Source: DATCMA01 sp036563645
Lineage (GTDB): Bacteria; Actinomycetota; Actinomycetes; Mycobacteriales; Micromonosporaceae
Length of the DNA stretch: 64,000 nt
Assembly: GCA_036563645.1 (NCBI GenBank)
Contig: DATCMA010000054.1
Span: forward strand, 124,001 to 188,000
Reading direction: 5' to 3'
Both the position numbers and the translations under genes were made by a program. Positions 9,313-18,701 of this stretch are shown here, one piece after another; positions within the stretch are counted from its first letter, which is position 1; the number at the start of each line of letters is the position of its first letter. The notes beneath the pieces are model-generated. The model was not told the origin of the DNA and ran no database searches. It saw only the letters and a list, made by a program, of their open reading frames with translations.

Positions 9313-9340
9313 GCGAGCGATGCCGTCTAGCTCGCGTTTT
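9313..9340 (+). terminator. Short intrinsic terminator after the DHA2 transporter
   Basis: GCGAGC (9313-9318) and GCTCGC (9330-9335) form a six-base-pair stem with an 11-base loop, then GTTTT. It sits just after the stop. Between it and the next gene (9341-9585) the only recognisable element is the operator-like palindrome at 9428. Confidence 0.45.
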
Positions 9341-9427
9341 CACGCACGGAAGTAGCTTCGTGATCTGTTTGTAACCCGTCCTGTCCCTGTGACCCTTGAC
9401 ACCTCCCGTCACGCCTACCAAGATTCA

Positions 9428-9445
9428 ACCTAGCGCTTGCTAGGT
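9428..9445. promoter_or_regulatory. Variant KstR2-type operator before the ABC importer operon
   Basis: ACCTAGCGCTTGCTAGGT. Bases 9428-9441 match AnCAAGnnCTTGnT at nine of ten fixed positions, with T for the first A of CAAG. The whole element is also a perfect seven-base inverted repeat with a four-base spacer. It lies about 140 bases before the binding-protein start, further out than most copies. It is the weakest link to the KstR2-like regulon together with the copy at 56846. Confidence 0.5.
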
Positions 9446-9585
9446 AACGGGCTTCCTGGCCAGGTCCCGTCCCATCACCGCTGGCGCGGCCATGGTCGCG
9501 GACCGGTCGTGGGCTTCTTTGAGGCACACGACTGATCACACGACCCTGAGTTGTCACAGTCCAGACTGAGTGAGGCAGACGAGAA

Positions 9586-10809
9586 GTGGCCATATCCAGA
9601 GGAACGACGGCGCGGTTAGCCGCCGGACTCGCCGTCCTCGCCCTTGCGGCCGCGGGATGCGGTGGCAAGAACGGCGGCGATGAACTGACTGATGGCACCG
9701 CCACGGGTGACCCGATCATCATCGGGATGGACGAGGACAGCACCGGTCCCGGTGCGTCCTACAGCGTCATCGCCGGGAAGACGATCCGGCTGGCTATTCA
9801 GGAGATCAACAACAAGGGCGGCGTGCTGGGGCGTCCGCTGCGGCTCGTCGTCGAGAACGATGAGAGTGACCCGACGAAGGTCCCCGCCGTCCTGCAGAAG
9901 CTCCAGAGTCAGGGCGCGAAGTTCCTCCTGCTGCAGAGCGGCAGCGCCGCCATCATGCAGGCCAAGTCGGTCTTGTCGCAGGTTGGCCTGCCCGCCATCG
10001 CTCCGACGGGCGTGACCGCGACGCTGGTCGAACCCCCAAACAACGAGCTCATCTACATGCTCGCGAACACCACGTCCGACTGGTCGCAAGTCTACTGTGG
10101 AGCATTCAAGGCGGCAAACATCAATAGGCTGGCCATCCTGGAGGACGACACCACCACCATCGCCGCCTTGAATAAGGCGCTGCTGAGCGGGTTGGACTGC
10201 GTGTCCGTGGTGGCGCGGGAGAAGGGCTCCATCAACGCCTCGGACCTCTCCGCGCAGGTGGCTCGGTTGAAGAACGCCAAACCGGACGCGGTCCTCGTCA
10301 CCAGCGTCGGTGGCTCCTTCGAGGTGCTCGCCCACAACACGCTGGCCGCCCAGATGAAGGAGACCACCCGCTTTTCGCTCGCCTCGATCGGGAACCAGCC
10401 CGACTCGTGGAAGCTGGCCAACCCCGGCGCTCTGGAGGGGTTGATCTTCATCGGGTCGCTGAGCACGGACAACCCGCGCACCCAGGAACTCATCAAGTTC
10501 CTCAAGGAGAAGAACGGGCAGGACTACGAGGTCACCGCGTACGACGCCCAGGCGTGGGACGCGGTGCAGCTGGTCAAGCTCGCGATTGAGAAGGCGGGTG
10601 GGCCCGACGATCCGAAGAAGCTGAACGAGGCCATCCAGAGCATCTCGGGCTACCAACCCCACTTCGGACAGCCCAACTTCACGATTTCCTTCTCCGCCGA
10701 CAAGCACCTCGGCGCCGACGGACTGTGCGGATTGGCGCTCATCGAGTTCGGTGCGGACAACCGGCCTAAGGGGCCATGGTCCACGTACCAGCCCCCGTGT
10801 GAGGGCTGA
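9586..10809 (+). CDS. Liv/HAAT-type ABC transporter substrate-binding lipoprotein
   Basis: The extracytoplasmic receptor of the importer encoded at 9586-14281. The N-terminus has a lipoprotein signal peptide ending in LAAAGC, so the mature protein should be lipid-anchored at Cys25 or so. The rest is a type I periplasmic-binding fold of the leucine/amide/urea family: IIGMDEDSTGPGASYSVIAGK opens the domain, and the usual two-lobe pattern follows. Family members bind branched amino acids, urea or aromatic acids, so the ligand must come from context. Ligases, SDRs and a KstR2-like operator suggest a carboxylic acid. It starts at the GTG at 9586. A strong hairpin separates it from the permease genes. 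Confidence 0.92.
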   Translation: MAISRGTTARLAAGLAVLALAAAGCGGKNGGDELTDGTATGDPIIIGMDEDSTGPGASYSVIAGKTIRLAIQEINNKGGVLGRPLRLVVENDESDPTKVPAVLQKLQSQGAKFLLLQSGSAAIMQAKSVLSQVGLPAIAPTGVTATLVEPPNNELIYMLANTTSDWSQVYCGAFKAANINRLAILEDDTTTIAALNKALLSGLDCVSVVAREKGSINASDLSAQVARLKNAKPDAVLVTSVGGSFEVLAHNTLAAQMKETTRFSLASIGNQPDSWKLANPGALEGLIFIGSLSTDNPRTQELIKFLKEKNGQDYEVTAYDAQAWDAVQLVKLAIEKAGGPDDPKKLNEAIQSISGYQPHFGQPNFTISFSADKHLGADGLCGLALIEFGADNRPKGPWSTYQPPCEG

Positions 10810-10821
10810 CATCGCGCCGCG

Positions 10822-10851
10822 GAGGGCGGGCGCGATTCCGCGCCCGCCCTC
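10822..10851 (+). terminator. Intercistronic hairpin between binding protein and permease
   Basis: GAGGGCGGGCGCG (10822-10834), loop ATTC, then CGCGCCCGCCCTC (10839-10851): a perfect 13-base-pair stem without a T tract. Such a structure can protect the upstream mRNA or reduce read-through, giving more binding protein than membrane components. The permease has its own site, GAGGAG, after the hairpin. Confidence 0.7.
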
Positions 10852-10878
10852 ATCAGGTATCTCACGAGGAGTTCCTTT

Positions 10879-11754
10879 ATGACCGATCTCCAGCTCTGGC
10901 TCTCCGCGGTGGAGATGGGCTGCTTCTTCGGGATGCTGGCCCTGGCATACCACCTGGTCTATGTCGGCGCCGGATTCTTCAATTTCGCTATTGGCCCGTA
11001 CGCGATGATCGGCGGACTGTGCACGAGCTGGCTGGTCATCACGTACGACCTCGGAGTGTGGACGGCCGCCTCGATCAGCATCGTGCTGGCGCTCGTCCTC
11101 TCGGTGGTCACGGAGCTCGGGGTGGTCCGGCCCGTGCAGAAGCGCAGCGGCGGCGGTGAGCTTCCCGCGCTGGTCGCGGTGGCCGCGGTGCTCTTCGCCA
11201 TCCAGCAGGCCGCCGGTTACGTCTTCGGCTACCCAACCCTGCCGGGACAAGTCCTCGTCACTTTCGGCCCGGTGGAGGTCGCCGGGGTCACGATCCAGCC
11301 GAACACGATATTGATGATCGCGCTCGGAATCGTCACGTTCGTCGTCACGGCGCTGTGGATTCGCTTCACGCGGACTGGCCGGTTGTTGCGCGCGGTCGGC
11401 GACAGCAACCACGCGGCCGCGCTGTTGGGACTCCCCGTCAATAGAGTGCGGTTGATCGCCTTCATCGTCGCGGGTTTCATCGCGGCGCTCGCCGGCATTC
11501 TCTTCGCACCTAAGGCCGGAGTGCACTCCCTGTCCGGACTGGGGTGGTCACTCTCCGGCTTCCTGGCCATGGTGGTCGGCGGCACCGGCTCGGTGTGGGC
11601 GCCGCTGCTCGGCGGCATGCTGCTCGGGCTGGTCGAGGTGTTCCTGCCGTACTACTTCGGAGGCCAGGCACACGTCTACGGAATGCTCGTCATCGCCCTC
11701 GTGTTCTTCGCCTTCAAACCTCAGGGCCTGTTTGTGCGGACGGTGCGCGCATGA
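10879..11754 (+). CDS. Liv-type ABC transporter permease (LivH-like)
   Basis: A 291-residue inner-membrane subunit with about eight hydrophobic helices, of the branched-chain amino acid/amide permease family. The conserved loop that docks the ATPase lies near LLRAVGDSNHAAALLGLPVN (residues 170-190). It starts at the ATG at 10879 behind GAGGAG and ends in an ATGA overlap with the second permease. It should form the heterodimeric channel with LivM. Confidence 0.92.
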   Translation: MTDLQLWLSAVEMGCFFGMLALAYHLVYVGAGFFNFAIGPYAMIGGLCTSWLVITYDLGVWTAASISIVLALVLSVVTELGVVRPVQKRSGGGELPALVAVAAVLFAIQQAAGYVFGYPTLPGQVLVTFGPVEVAGVTIQPNTILMIALGIVTFVVTALWIRFTRTGRLLRAVGDSNHAAALLGLPVNRVRLIAFIVAGFIAALAGILFAPKAGVHSLSGLGWSLSGFLAMVVGGTGSVWAPLLGGMLLGLVEVFLPYYFGGQAHVYGMLVIALVFFAFKPQGLFVRTVRA

Positions 11755-12758
11755 CCGCCACGTCGACGGCCGCGGCGCGGACGCGCCACGCGGAACCACG
11801 CAACGGATTGGGCGGATTGGCCCTCGGCGCGGCCGCCGCCGTGCTGATCCTGCTCTGGGCCGGCTCCAACGGTTACAAGCAAACCCTGGTGATGTCCGCC
11901 GTCACCTACGCGATGATCGCCCTCGGCATGTACGTCCCGTACCTCATGGCGGGATCCCTGTCGATGGCGTACAGCGCGTACGCCGGGATCGGCGGCTACG
12001 CCGTCGGCTTGATCTCCACCAAGACCGGGCTGCCGATGATCGTCGCGTGGATCATCGGGCCGATCGTGGCGGCCGTTCTGGCGGTCATCCTCGGACTGGT
12101 CACCAGCCGGCTGTCCGGATTCTTCCTGGCGGCGGTGACCCTGCTGTTCGGCATGGCGTTCAACGCGTTCCTCATCGACGCGGAGGGGATCAGCGGAGGC
12201 TCCGCCGGGCTGGGCAACCTTCGTTCCCTCAGCCTCCTCGGATGGACGCCGACCCCGTACCAGGTCATGGTCGGCTCGGTGATCGTCGTGTGCCTCACCG
12301 CGTTCCTGCTGGACCGGATGCGGCTGTCGCCGTGGGGTGTCATCGTCCGCACGATGCGGGACGCTCCGCGGGCGGTCGAGGCGGTGGGGGTCCGCGTCCC
12401 CGTGCTGAACCTCGTGGCGCTCGCGATCGGCGCGGCGATCGCGGCGATCGGCGGCGCGCTGTTCACCTATTCCGCCGGCAGCATCACGCCGGACACGTTC
12501 ACCCTGAACGTCGTCTTCCTCGCGATCTTCATGCCGCTGATCGGCGGATCGGGCACTCCGTGGGGAGCGGCGGCCGGTGCGGTGATCGCCGTTGAGCTCA
12601 CGCTCAACTTCCCCGCCCTTCAGGCGAGCGGCACGCTGCTCCTCGCCCTGGGCGTGTTGGTCATCCTGCTGGTCGCGCCGCACGGCGTGATCGGCTACGC
12701 GGACAAGCTGCGCACGCGGATATGGGCGTCGCTGCGGAAGGAGCCACACCGTGGCTGA
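11751..12758 (+). CDS. Liv-type ABC transporter permease (LivM-like)
   Basis: A 335-residue polytopic partner of the LivH-like permease. The ATG overlaps the upstream stop (ATGA), showing translational coupling. The docking loop MRDAPRAVEAVGVRVPVLNL is near residues 197-216. The N-terminal 20 residues are hydrophilic and rich in Ala, Thr and Arg; the rest consists of closely spaced membrane helices. Confidence 0.92.
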   Translation: MTATSTAAARTRHAEPRNGLGGLALGAAAAVLILLWAGSNGYKQTLVMSAVTYAMIALGMYVPYLMAGSLSMAYSAYAGIGGYAVGLISTKTGLPMIVAWIIGPIVAAVLAVILGLVTSRLSGFFLAAVTLLFGMAFNAFLIDAEGISGGSAGLGNLRSLSLLGWTPTPYQVMVGSVIVVCLTAFLLDRMRLSPWGVIVRTMRDAPRAVEAVGVRVPVLNLVALAIGAAIAAIGGALFTYSAGSITPDTFTLNVVFLAIFMPLIGGSGTPWGAAAGAVIAVELTLNFPALQASGTLLLALGVLVILLVAPHGVIGYADKLRTRIWASLRKEPHRG

Positions 12759-13563
12759 GGAGATCCTGTTGGTCGGCCGCGGGCTGACCAAGCGGTACGG
12801 CGGGGTCACCGCCCTGTCGAACGTCGATTTCGAGCTTCGGGCCGGGGAAGTCCTCGGGCTGGTCGGTCCGAACGGAGCCGGCAAGACCACCCTGGTCGAT
12901 CTCATCTCGGGGGCGCAGCCCGCGACCGCCGGGGAGCTCACGCTGCGGGGCACCCCCCTGACGGGCCCGGCTTCACGGCGGGCCCGGGCTGGGCTGGCGC
13001 GGACGTTCCAATACCCGCAACTCGCGCTGGAACTCAGCGTCCGCGACAACCTGCTGCTGGGGCGGGTGGCGCGTCGGCACGCCACCCCGTGGCAGATGCT
13101 CGTGCGGGCGTTCGCCGGGGCGCTGTGGCCCCACGCGCCCGCCGACGACGCCGTCATTCAGGAGATCGCCGACGAGCTCGGCCTCACCGGGCTGGAGCGG
13201 CTCGCGGGTGACCTCACCCTCGGGGAGCAGCGGCTGGTCGAGGTGGGGCGCGCGCTGGCCCAGGATCCGCTGGTGCTGCTGTTGGACGAGCCGTTCGCCG
13301 GCTCCGACGCGCGCGGCGTCGAGGGCATCGCCGAGGTGATCCGGACGGTGCGCCGCCGCGGACACGGAGTGATCTTGGTTGACCACAACGTCGACCTGGT
13401 CGCCAGTCTGGTGGACCGGATCATGCTGCTCGACCGTGGCCAGGTCGCCTTCAACGGCGGCCCCCGCGAGTGTCTCGCCAGCCCCGAGATGCAGCGCGTC
13501 TACTTCGGAAGCGACGCCGAGGACGACATCCCCCAGGCGGAGGTGCAGGATGTCCGCTCATGA
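12751..13563 (+). CDS. Liv-type ABC transporter ATPase (LivG-like)
   Basis: A 270-residue nucleotide-binding subunit. The Walker A motif GPNGAGKTT is near residue 46. The signature region reads LTLGEQRLVEVGRAL instead of the strict LSGGQ form, followed by Walker B LVLLLDEPFAG and the switch histidine in VDHNVD. The GTG start overlaps the permease end by eight bases. The C-terminal segment with FGSDAED matches LivG rather than LivF length. The relaxed signature (TLGEQ) is common in LivG proteins and need not impair function. Confidence 0.92.
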   Translation: MAEEILLVGRGLTKRYGGVTALSNVDFELRAGEVLGLVGPNGAGKTTLVDLISGAQPATAGELTLRGTPLTGPASRRARAGLARTFQYPQLALELSVRDNLLLGRVARRHATPWQMLVRAFAGALWPHAPADDAVIQEIADELGLTGLERLAGDLTLGEQRLVEVGRALAQDPLVLLLDEPFAGSDARGVEGIAEVIRTVRRRGHGVILVDHNVDLVASLVDRIMLLDRGQVAFNGGPRECLASPEMQRVYFGSDAEDDIPQAEVQDVRS

Positions 13564-14281
13564 GTTGCGGGTCGAAGGCCTGAGCGTCCGGTACGGACAC
13601 GCCAGCGCGCTCAGCAACGTCTCCGTGACCGCCCGGGGCGGTGCGATCACGGCGATCGTCGGCCCGAACGGCGCGGGGAAGAGCAGCCTCCTCCTCGCCA
13701 CCTACGGCTCGGTGCCCGCGACGGGCAAGGTTTACCTCGATGGGGAGGACATCAGCCGGCTACGCCCGGGCGACCGGGCACGGGCCGGCATCGCGATCGT
13801 GCCGCAGGGCCGGCAGCTCTTTCCCCACCTCGACGTCGAGGACAACCTGCGGGTGATGGCCGAGCTGCTGCGGCTGCCCAACTCCGCCGTTGACGAGGCG
13901 ATCGACCGGTTCCCCATCCTCCGGACCCGGCTGAAGAGCTTGGTCGGCGTCCTCTCCGGGGGCGAGCAGCAGATGCTCGTCGTCTCACGGGCGTTGATGG
14001 GGTCGCCCAAGGTGCTGCTTCTCGACGAGATGGTGACCGGGCTCGCCCCGCTCATCGTCCGGGAGCTCGCCCAAACTATCGCGGCGCTGGCGCGCGAGGG
14101 CGTGGCGGTGCTGCTCGCCGAGCCCGCGCTGGGCATCCTGCGCCGCGTGGTCGATCGCGGGTACGTGCTGATTCGGGGCGAGGTCGTCACTGAGGTCGAC
14201 GGCGGCGGCGCGGCGCTGGACGAGGCGTACAGCGCCGCGCTCGGCGTCGAACGTCCCAAGGAAATCGGAATCGCGCGGTGA
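13550..14281 (+). CDS. Liv-type ABC transporter ATPase (LivF-like)
   Basis: A 243-residue second nucleotide-binding subunit, completing a five-part importer. Walker A GPNGAGKSS is near residue 38, the signature LSGGEQQMLVVSRAL near 137 and Walker B VLLLDEMVTGLAP near 157. In the usual LivF the Walker B Glu is followed by PSLGL; here it is MVTGL. The H-loop position carries EPAL where a His is expected, which may affect hydrolysis. The ATG is preceded by GGAGGTGCAGG and overlaps the LivG end by 14 bases. Confidence 0.9.
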   Translation: MSAHELRVEGLSVRYGHASALSNVSVTARGGAITAIVGPNGAGKSSLLLATYGSVPATGKVYLDGEDISRLRPGDRARAGIAIVPQGRQLFPHLDVEDNLRVMAELLRLPNSAVDEAIDRFPILRTRLKSLVGVLSGGEQQMLVVSRALMGSPKVLLLDEMVTGLAPLIVRELAQTIAALAREGVAVLLAEPALGILRRVVDRGYVLIRGEVVTEVDGGGAALDEAYSAALGVERPKEIGIAR

Positions 14282-14332
14282 CGGACGGCCACCGCGTCTG
14301 TTGGTGGTTTCCCGCCGCGTGAGGAGGGTGTC

Positions 14333-15274
14333 GTGGGGGATGCCGATCGACCCGCCGGAGGCTGGCTGGCGGGTAAGGCGGTCGTCATCACCGGAGCGGG
14401 GCGCGGGCTCGGTGAGGCGTACGCGCGTCTCGCCGTCGCCGAAGGCGCGTCCGTGGTGGTGAACGACATCGATGCGGAGGCCGCGGAGCGGGTCGCCGCG
14501 GAGCTGGGGGCGATACCGGATCACTCCGACATCGCCACGTGGGACGGGGCCGGTCAGCTGATCGAGACGTGCCGGCGCGCGTTCGGTCGCATCGACGGCC
14601 TCGTCGCCAACGCCGGGATCTTCCGCATGGCCGATCCGCGCGAGCAGGACCCTGACGACTTCCGCGCGGTCGTCGAGGTCAACCTGCTCGGAACTGCCTA
14701 CTGTGGACTGCACGCGATCCGCGCCATGCTCGAGCAGCCCACGGGCGGATCGATTGTGACGGTGACCTCCGGCTCGTACGCCGGGTCACCGGCCATGGCG
14801 GCGTACGGCGCGAGCAAGGGCGGCGTCACCTCCCTGACGTACTGCTGGGCGGCCGACCTCGCCGGCACCCGGGTGCGGGTCAACGCCATCTCGCCCAACG
14901 CGCACACCCGCATGGCCGAGGCCTATGAGCGCTACCTCGGCCCGCGGGCCCGGGGGCAGAACATCGGCAAGCCCCCGGCGAGTAACGCCCCCGCGGTCGT
15001 CTACCTGCTCTCGGACGCCGCGGCGGGGATCACCGGCCAGGTGGTACGGGTCGACGGCGACGAGCTCGCGCTGATGGCCTCTCCGCGCCTGGCCGGCGCG
15101 CCGGTGCGCGTGCGGGAGTGGACGGTCGACGCGGTCGCCGCCGCGTTCGCCGGCGAGCTGGCCCGGCGGCGTCAGCCGGTGGGGCTGCGGCGCGCCGCCG
15201 ACGAGCCCTCCGCCGACCCCGGGTCACGGCGCGGTGTCGACGCCGCCGAAGGGGAGTCCGATGCCCGCGTATGA
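14333..15274 (+). CDS. Short-chain dehydrogenase/reductase with C-terminal extension
   Basis: An NAD(P)-dependent SDR of 313 residues. The nucleotide-binding [12 protein letters not shown], the NAG motif and a catalytic YGASK are present, so it should be active. The sequence type (GRGLG, VVVNDI) is that of steroid and multifunctional beta-oxidation dehydrogenases. The final 60 residues are an Arg/Ala/Asp-rich tail beyond the normal SDR fold. It starts at a GTG behind GAGGAGG, 51 bases after LivF, and overlaps the next gene by 14 bases, so it is part of the same operon. Confidence 0.88.
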   Translation: MGDADRPAGGWLAGKAVVITGAGRGLGEAYARLAVAEGASVVVNDIDAEAAERVAAELGAIPDHSDIATWDGAGQLIETCRRAFGRIDGLVANAGIFRMADPREQDPDDFRAVVEVNLLGTAYCGLHAIRAMLEQPTGGSIVTVTSGSYAGSPAMAAYGASKGGVTSLTYCWAADLAGTRVRVNAISPNAHTRMAEAYERYLGPRARGQNIGKPPASNAPAVVYLLSDAAAGITGQVVRVDGDELALMASPRLAGAPVRVREWTVDAVAAAFAGELARRRQPVGLRRAADEPSADPGSRRGVDAAEGESDARV

Positions 15275-15884
15275 GATCGACGGTGTCATCCCCGTCGTCC
15301 ACCCGACCGCGTACGTCCATCCCACCGCGGTGCTCATCGGCGACGTCCACATTGGTCCACGGTGTTACGTTGGCCCGTTCGCCAGCTTGCGCGGCGACTT
15401 CGGCCGGATCGTGCTGGGAGCGGGAGCGAACCTGCAAGACCACTGCGTCGCGCACACCTTCCCCGGCACGGAGACGGTGGTCGAGCAGGACGGACATATC
15501 GGCCACGGCGCGGTGCTGCACGGTTGCCGGGTCGGCGCCGGAGCGCTGATCGGCATGAACGCGGTGGTCATGGACGGCGCGGTTATCGGCGAGCGGGCAT
15601 TCGTCGGCGCGCAGAGCTTCGTCACGGCGGGGTTCGTGGTGCCCCCGGAGATGCTCGCCGCGGGCAGCCCGGCCAAGGTACGCCGCGCGCTGACCCCCGA
15701 GGAGCTGGCCTGGAAGGCCAACGGCACCCACGTCTACCAGCAGCTGGCAGAGCGGTGCCGAGCCAGCCTGCGGCCGGTCACCCCCCTGTCGGCGGCCGAG
15801 CCCGATCGCCCGCGGTTGCCGACCGGAGCGGAGGTCGCGGTGCCGCTGCACGTGTATCGCCAGAGATCGAAAGGACAGGGATGA
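15261..15884 (+). CDS. Gamma-carbonic-anhydrase-like hexapeptide-repeat protein (PaaY-like)
   Basis: A 207-residue left-handed beta-helix protein with many hexapeptide turns and metal-binding His residues in DHCVAH and [12 protein letters not shown]. This is the gamma-carbonic anhydrase family that includes PaaY of phenylacetate degradation. PaaY relatives are reported to act as thioesterases or housekeeping partners of CoA pathways, which suits the CoA ligases downstream. It starts at the ATG at 15261 with GGGGAG five bases before it, and overlaps the next SDR start. The C-terminal 40 residues extend past the helix and show no known motif. Confidence 0.85.
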   Translation: MPAYEIDGVIPVVHPTAYVHPTAVLIGDVHIGPRCYVGPFASLRGDFGRIVLGAGANLQDHCVAHTFPGTETVVEQDGHIGHGAVLHGCRVGAGALIGMNAVVMDGAVIGERAFVGAQSFVTAGFVVPPEMLAAGSPAKVRRALTPEELAWKANGTHVYQQLAERCRASLRPVTPLSAAEPDRPRLPTGAEVAVPLHVYRQRSKGQG

Positions 15885-16618
15885 GGGACGGCCGGTACAC
15901 GGGCCAGGTCGCCCTGGTGACCGGGGCGGCCTCCGGGGTGGGGCGGGCGACCGCGCGGCGGCTGGCCGCCGAAGGCGCGCGGGTGGTCTGTGTGGACCTC
16001 GTCGCGGACGACGCCGGGCTCGGCGCGGACGCCCTGCCGATCGCCGCGGACGTGCGCGACGAGGAGGCGGTGCGGCGGGCCGTCGCCCGCGCGGTGGACT
16101 GGGGCGGACGGCTCGACCTCGTGGTAACCGCGGCGGGCGTCGCCTCCTTCGGGCACACGGTGGACGTGTCGCTCGCCGAGTGGGAGCGGCTCATCGCGGT
16201 CAACCTCACCGGGACGTTCCTCGTCATCCGCTCTGCGCTGCCGCACCTTCAGCAGTCCAAAGGCGCGATCGTCACCATCGCCTCGCTGGCCGGCGTGCGC
16301 GGGTTCCGCTACAGCGCCGCGTACTCCGCGTCCAAGGGGGGAGTGGTGGCGCTGAGCCGCGCGCTCGCCGTGGAGTGCGCCCCGCTGGGGGTACGGGTGA
16401 CGTGCCTGTGCCCCGGCTCGGTTGACACGCCGCTGCGGAGCAATCTGGCGCCGGTGCCCAACGCGGACCCGCGCTTGCTCGCGCACGGTCGCGCGTTGGT
16501 CGATCCTCCCGTGGCGACCCCAGAGGAGATCGCGGCGGCGATTGCGTTCCTCGGTTCGCCGGAGGCGCGTTTCGCCACCGGCGCGGTGTTGCGAATGGAC
16601 GGTGCAGCCGGTGTCTGA
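15881..16618 (+). CDS. Short-chain dehydrogenase/reductase
   Basis: A classical 245-residue SDR oxidoreductase. The cofactor site [10 protein letters not shown] is at the N-terminus, followed by TAAGV in place of the usual NAG and the catalytic tetrad with YSASK. A C-terminal LRMDGAAGV region matches the FabG-like subfamily. An acidic Asp after beta-2 (CVDL) points to NAD(H) preference. Its ATG overlaps the upstream stop (ATGA), and it overlaps the next ligase start by eight bases. Substrate unknown; it probably acts on a hydroxyacyl-CoA or ring hydroxyl in this pathway. Confidence 0.9.
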   Translation: MRDGRYTGQVALVTGAASGVGRATARRLAAEGARVVCVDLVADDAGLGADALPIAADVRDEEAVRRAVARAVDWGGRLDLVVTAAGVASFGHTVDVSLAEWERLIAVNLTGTFLVIRSALPHLQQSKGAIVTIASLAGVRGFRYSAAYSASKGGVVALSRALAVECAPLGVRVTCLCPGSVDTPLRSNLAPVPNADPRLLAHGRALVDPPVATPEEIAAAIAFLGSPEARFATGAVLRMDGAAGV

Positions 16619-18203
16619 ATACCCTGAAGCCACCATCACGCGCTTCTACGCCGACGGCGCCTGGACCGCGGAGACGATTGCTGATCTGGTTGCCAAGAAC
16701 GCCGCGGAGGCGCCGGACGACGTCGCGTTCTACGCCACCGACGCCACCCTGACGTGGCGCGAGTACGACCGCCTATCCACCCAGCTCGCCGGCGCGTACG
16801 TCCTCGCCGGCTGGCGCCCCGGTGAGCGGCTCGCGGTCTTGCTCACCGGTGGCGCGTTGACCCACGTCGCCTACCTGGCGGCGCAGAAGGCGGGGTTGGT
16901 CACCGTGGGCCTGGCGCCGCGGGCCGGGGATGCCGAGGTCGCGTACCTGCTGTCGCACACGGAAGCCGGCGGGCTGGTGACCCGGGCTCACCATCGCGGC
17001 CGGCCCGCCGAGGAGATCGCCCGGGCGGCCGGGGCGCGCCGGCACCTCGTGCTCGACCTCGTCGACGGTGACCTCACGCTGGCGAGCGATGGCGCGCCGC
17101 TGCGGGTGCCGTCGTGGGAGGAGGCGACGGCCCTCATCGACGGGCGTGGCCTCGGGCCAGACGACCTCTTCTTCCTCAACTCAACCTCCGGCACGACGGG
17201 GCGGCCGAAGTGCGTGCGGCAGACGATGAACACCCGCAAGTACTTCGGCGCGCTGGCCGCGGAGGCCGCCCAGTTCCGGCCGGACGAGGTGGTGTTCAGC
17301 GCGCTGCCCGCGCCGTACGGTTTTGGGCTGTGGAGCGCGCACGTCGTGCCGGCTCAGTACCGCTTCCCGACGGTGCTCACCGCGGAGTTCTCGCCGGAGG
17401 AGACGCTGCGGCTCATCGAACGGCACCGGGTCACCATCCTCGCCGCCGTGACGAGCCAGTTCATCATGCTCCTGAACTCGCCCGCGTTCGCCGAGCATGA
17501 TCTGAGTTCGTTGCGGGTGCTGTTCACCGGGGGCGAGCGGGTTCCCTACCACCGGGCGGCGGAGTTCGAGGAGCGCACGGGCTGCGCGGTCCTCCAGTTC
17601 TACGGGTCGAACGAGGCCGGGCCGATCTCGGTGACCCGCGTCGGCGACGACCGGGAGAAGCGGCTGCGCACGGCGGGTCGCCCCATTCCCGCCATGCACG
17701 TGCGCTTCTTCGCGCCCGACGGGAGCCCGGTGGAGCGGGGGCCGGGTCAGATCGCGGTCAATGGGCCGGGGTGCACGGCGGGCTATTACCGCGACGAGGC
17801 GGCCAACCGCATCCTGTTCCGCGACGACGGCTGGCTGCTGACGGGCGATATCGGTGAACTCGACGCGGACGGCTACCTGTCGGTGACCGGGCGGGCCGCG
17901 GACTTCATCATCCGCGGCGGCCACAACATCAGCGTGCCGTACGTCGAGGAGGTGGTCGGCGCCCATCCACGGGTCGCCCAAGTGGCCGTGGTGGGCTACC
18001 CCGACGAGGTCCTGGGAGAGCGGGTCTGCGCGTTCGTGGTCACCCGGGACGGCGGTGCGCTCACCCTCGACGAGCTGCGCGCGTACCTGAGCGAGGCGGG
18101 GGTGTCGAAAGTCAACTGGCCGGAGCGGCTGGTATGCCTGCCCGCCTTGCCTATCAGCGCGGGCGGCAAAGTGGACAAGAAGGCGCTGCGGGCCCAGCTG
18201 TGA
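16611..18203 (+). CDS. Acyl-CoA ligase (ANL superfamily), first of a paralogous pair
   Basis: A 530-residue adenylate-forming enzyme expected to activate a carboxylic acid to its CoA thioester. The phosphate-binding loop reads STSGTTGRPK, the adenine motif YGSNEAGP, and the hinge lies near DADGYLSVTGRAADF. The catalytic lysine motif near the end is AGGKVDKKAL. The GTG at 16611 overlaps the SDR stop. Upstream frame is open but only repeats the other frame of the SDR. It is clearly related to the ligase at 18702-20348: both share STSGTTGxPKCV and FYGSNE. This suggests a duplicated pair for related acids, or two subunits of one function. Confidence 0.88.
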   Translation: MSEYPEATITRFYADGAWTAETIADLVAKNAAEAPDDVAFYATDATLTWREYDRLSTQLAGAYVLAGWRPGERLAVLLTGGALTHVAYLAAQKAGLVTVGLAPRAGDAEVAYLLSHTEAGGLVTRAHHRGRPAEEIARAAGARRHLVLDLVDGDLTLASDGAPLRVPSWEEATALIDGRGLGPDDLFFLNSTSGTTGRPKCVRQTMNTRKYFGALAAEAAQFRPDEVVFSALPAPYGFGLWSAHVVPAQYRFPTVLTAEFSPEETLRLIERHRVTILAAVTSQFIMLLNSPAFAEHDLSSLRVLFTGGERVPYHRAAEFEERTGCAVLQFYGSNEAGPISVTRVGDDREKRLRTAGRPIPAMHVRFFAPDGSPVERGPGQIAVNGPGCTAGYYRDEAANRILFRDDGWLLTGDIGELDADGYLSVTGRAADFIIRGGHNISVPYVEEVVGAHPRVAQVAVVGYPDEVLGERVCAFVVTRDGGALTLDELRAYLSEAGVSKVNWPERLVCLPALPISAGGKVDKKALRAQL

Positions 18204-18234
18204 GGTGCCTGGGTGCGCCCGGGCCGGGCGTCCG

Positions 18235-18636
18235 CTAGCGGCGGGCGCTGCGGATCAGGGCTTGCCGGACCTGGCCGTCGCCGATGGTGCGGCTGCCCAC
18301 GCGCGCGATGACGTCGAAGGTGACGTGCCGGCCGCGCACGTCCGCCACCGTGGCCTGGACATCCACGCGGTCGCCCACGAGGGCGGGCGCGCGATGCCGG
18401 ACGTTGATCCAGGTGCCGACCGCCGCGGCGCCGGGAGCGAGGCGACGGCGCAGGATGTCGGCGGCGGTCTCCTCTAAGAGCGCGATGAGGGCGGGAGTCG
18501 TCAGCACCGCGGGGGAGTCTGGGACGTGATGGGTGACCATGTCCGCGGTCACCTCGAAGGACCGCTCCGATCGCTCGCCGTCGCGCACCGGGCTGGTGAC
18601 TAGCTCCTCCCAGTCCGCTGATTCCCACATTCGCAT
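18235..18636 (-). CDS. Hotdog-fold thioesterase (FlK-like)
   Basis: A 133-residue single hotdog-domain protein similar to fluoroacetyl-CoA-thioesterase-like and 4HBT-type hydrolases: EVTADMVTHHVPDSPAVLTTPALIALLEETAA at the N-terminus, then NVRHRAPALVGDRV. It probably hydrolyses acyl-CoAs to free CoA during pathway overload. The ATG at 18636 has AAGGAG seven bases before it, so longer frames upstream are rejected. It is divergent from the ligase at 18702, and a perfect KstR2-type operator lies between the two starts. Confidence 0.8.
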   Translation of the reverse strand: MRMWESADWEELVTSPVRDGERSERSFEVTADMVTHHVPDSPAVLTTPALIALLEETAADILRRRLAPGAAAVGTWINVRHRAPALVGDRVDVQATVADVRGRHVTFDVIARVGSRTIGDGQVRQALIRSARR

Positions 18637-18681
18637 TTCGGCTCCTTGACGTTGTGCGAGGACCCGCCCAAGAATGCCATA

Positions 18682-18695
18682 AACAAGCGCTTGAT
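18682..18695. promoter_or_regulatory. KstR2-type operator between thioesterase and ligase genes
   Basis: AACAAGCGCTTGAT fits AnCAAGnnCTTGnT at all ten fixed positions. It lies 46 bases before the thioesterase start and seven before the ligase start, so binding should block both. Confidence 0.75.
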
Positions 18696-18701
18696 AGGTA
18701 G

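Noticed and set aside
9616..11526. 636-codon minus-strand frame over the importer genes
   Set aside because: Antisense shadow of the binding protein and LivH; no domain, and the plus-strand genes are well supported.
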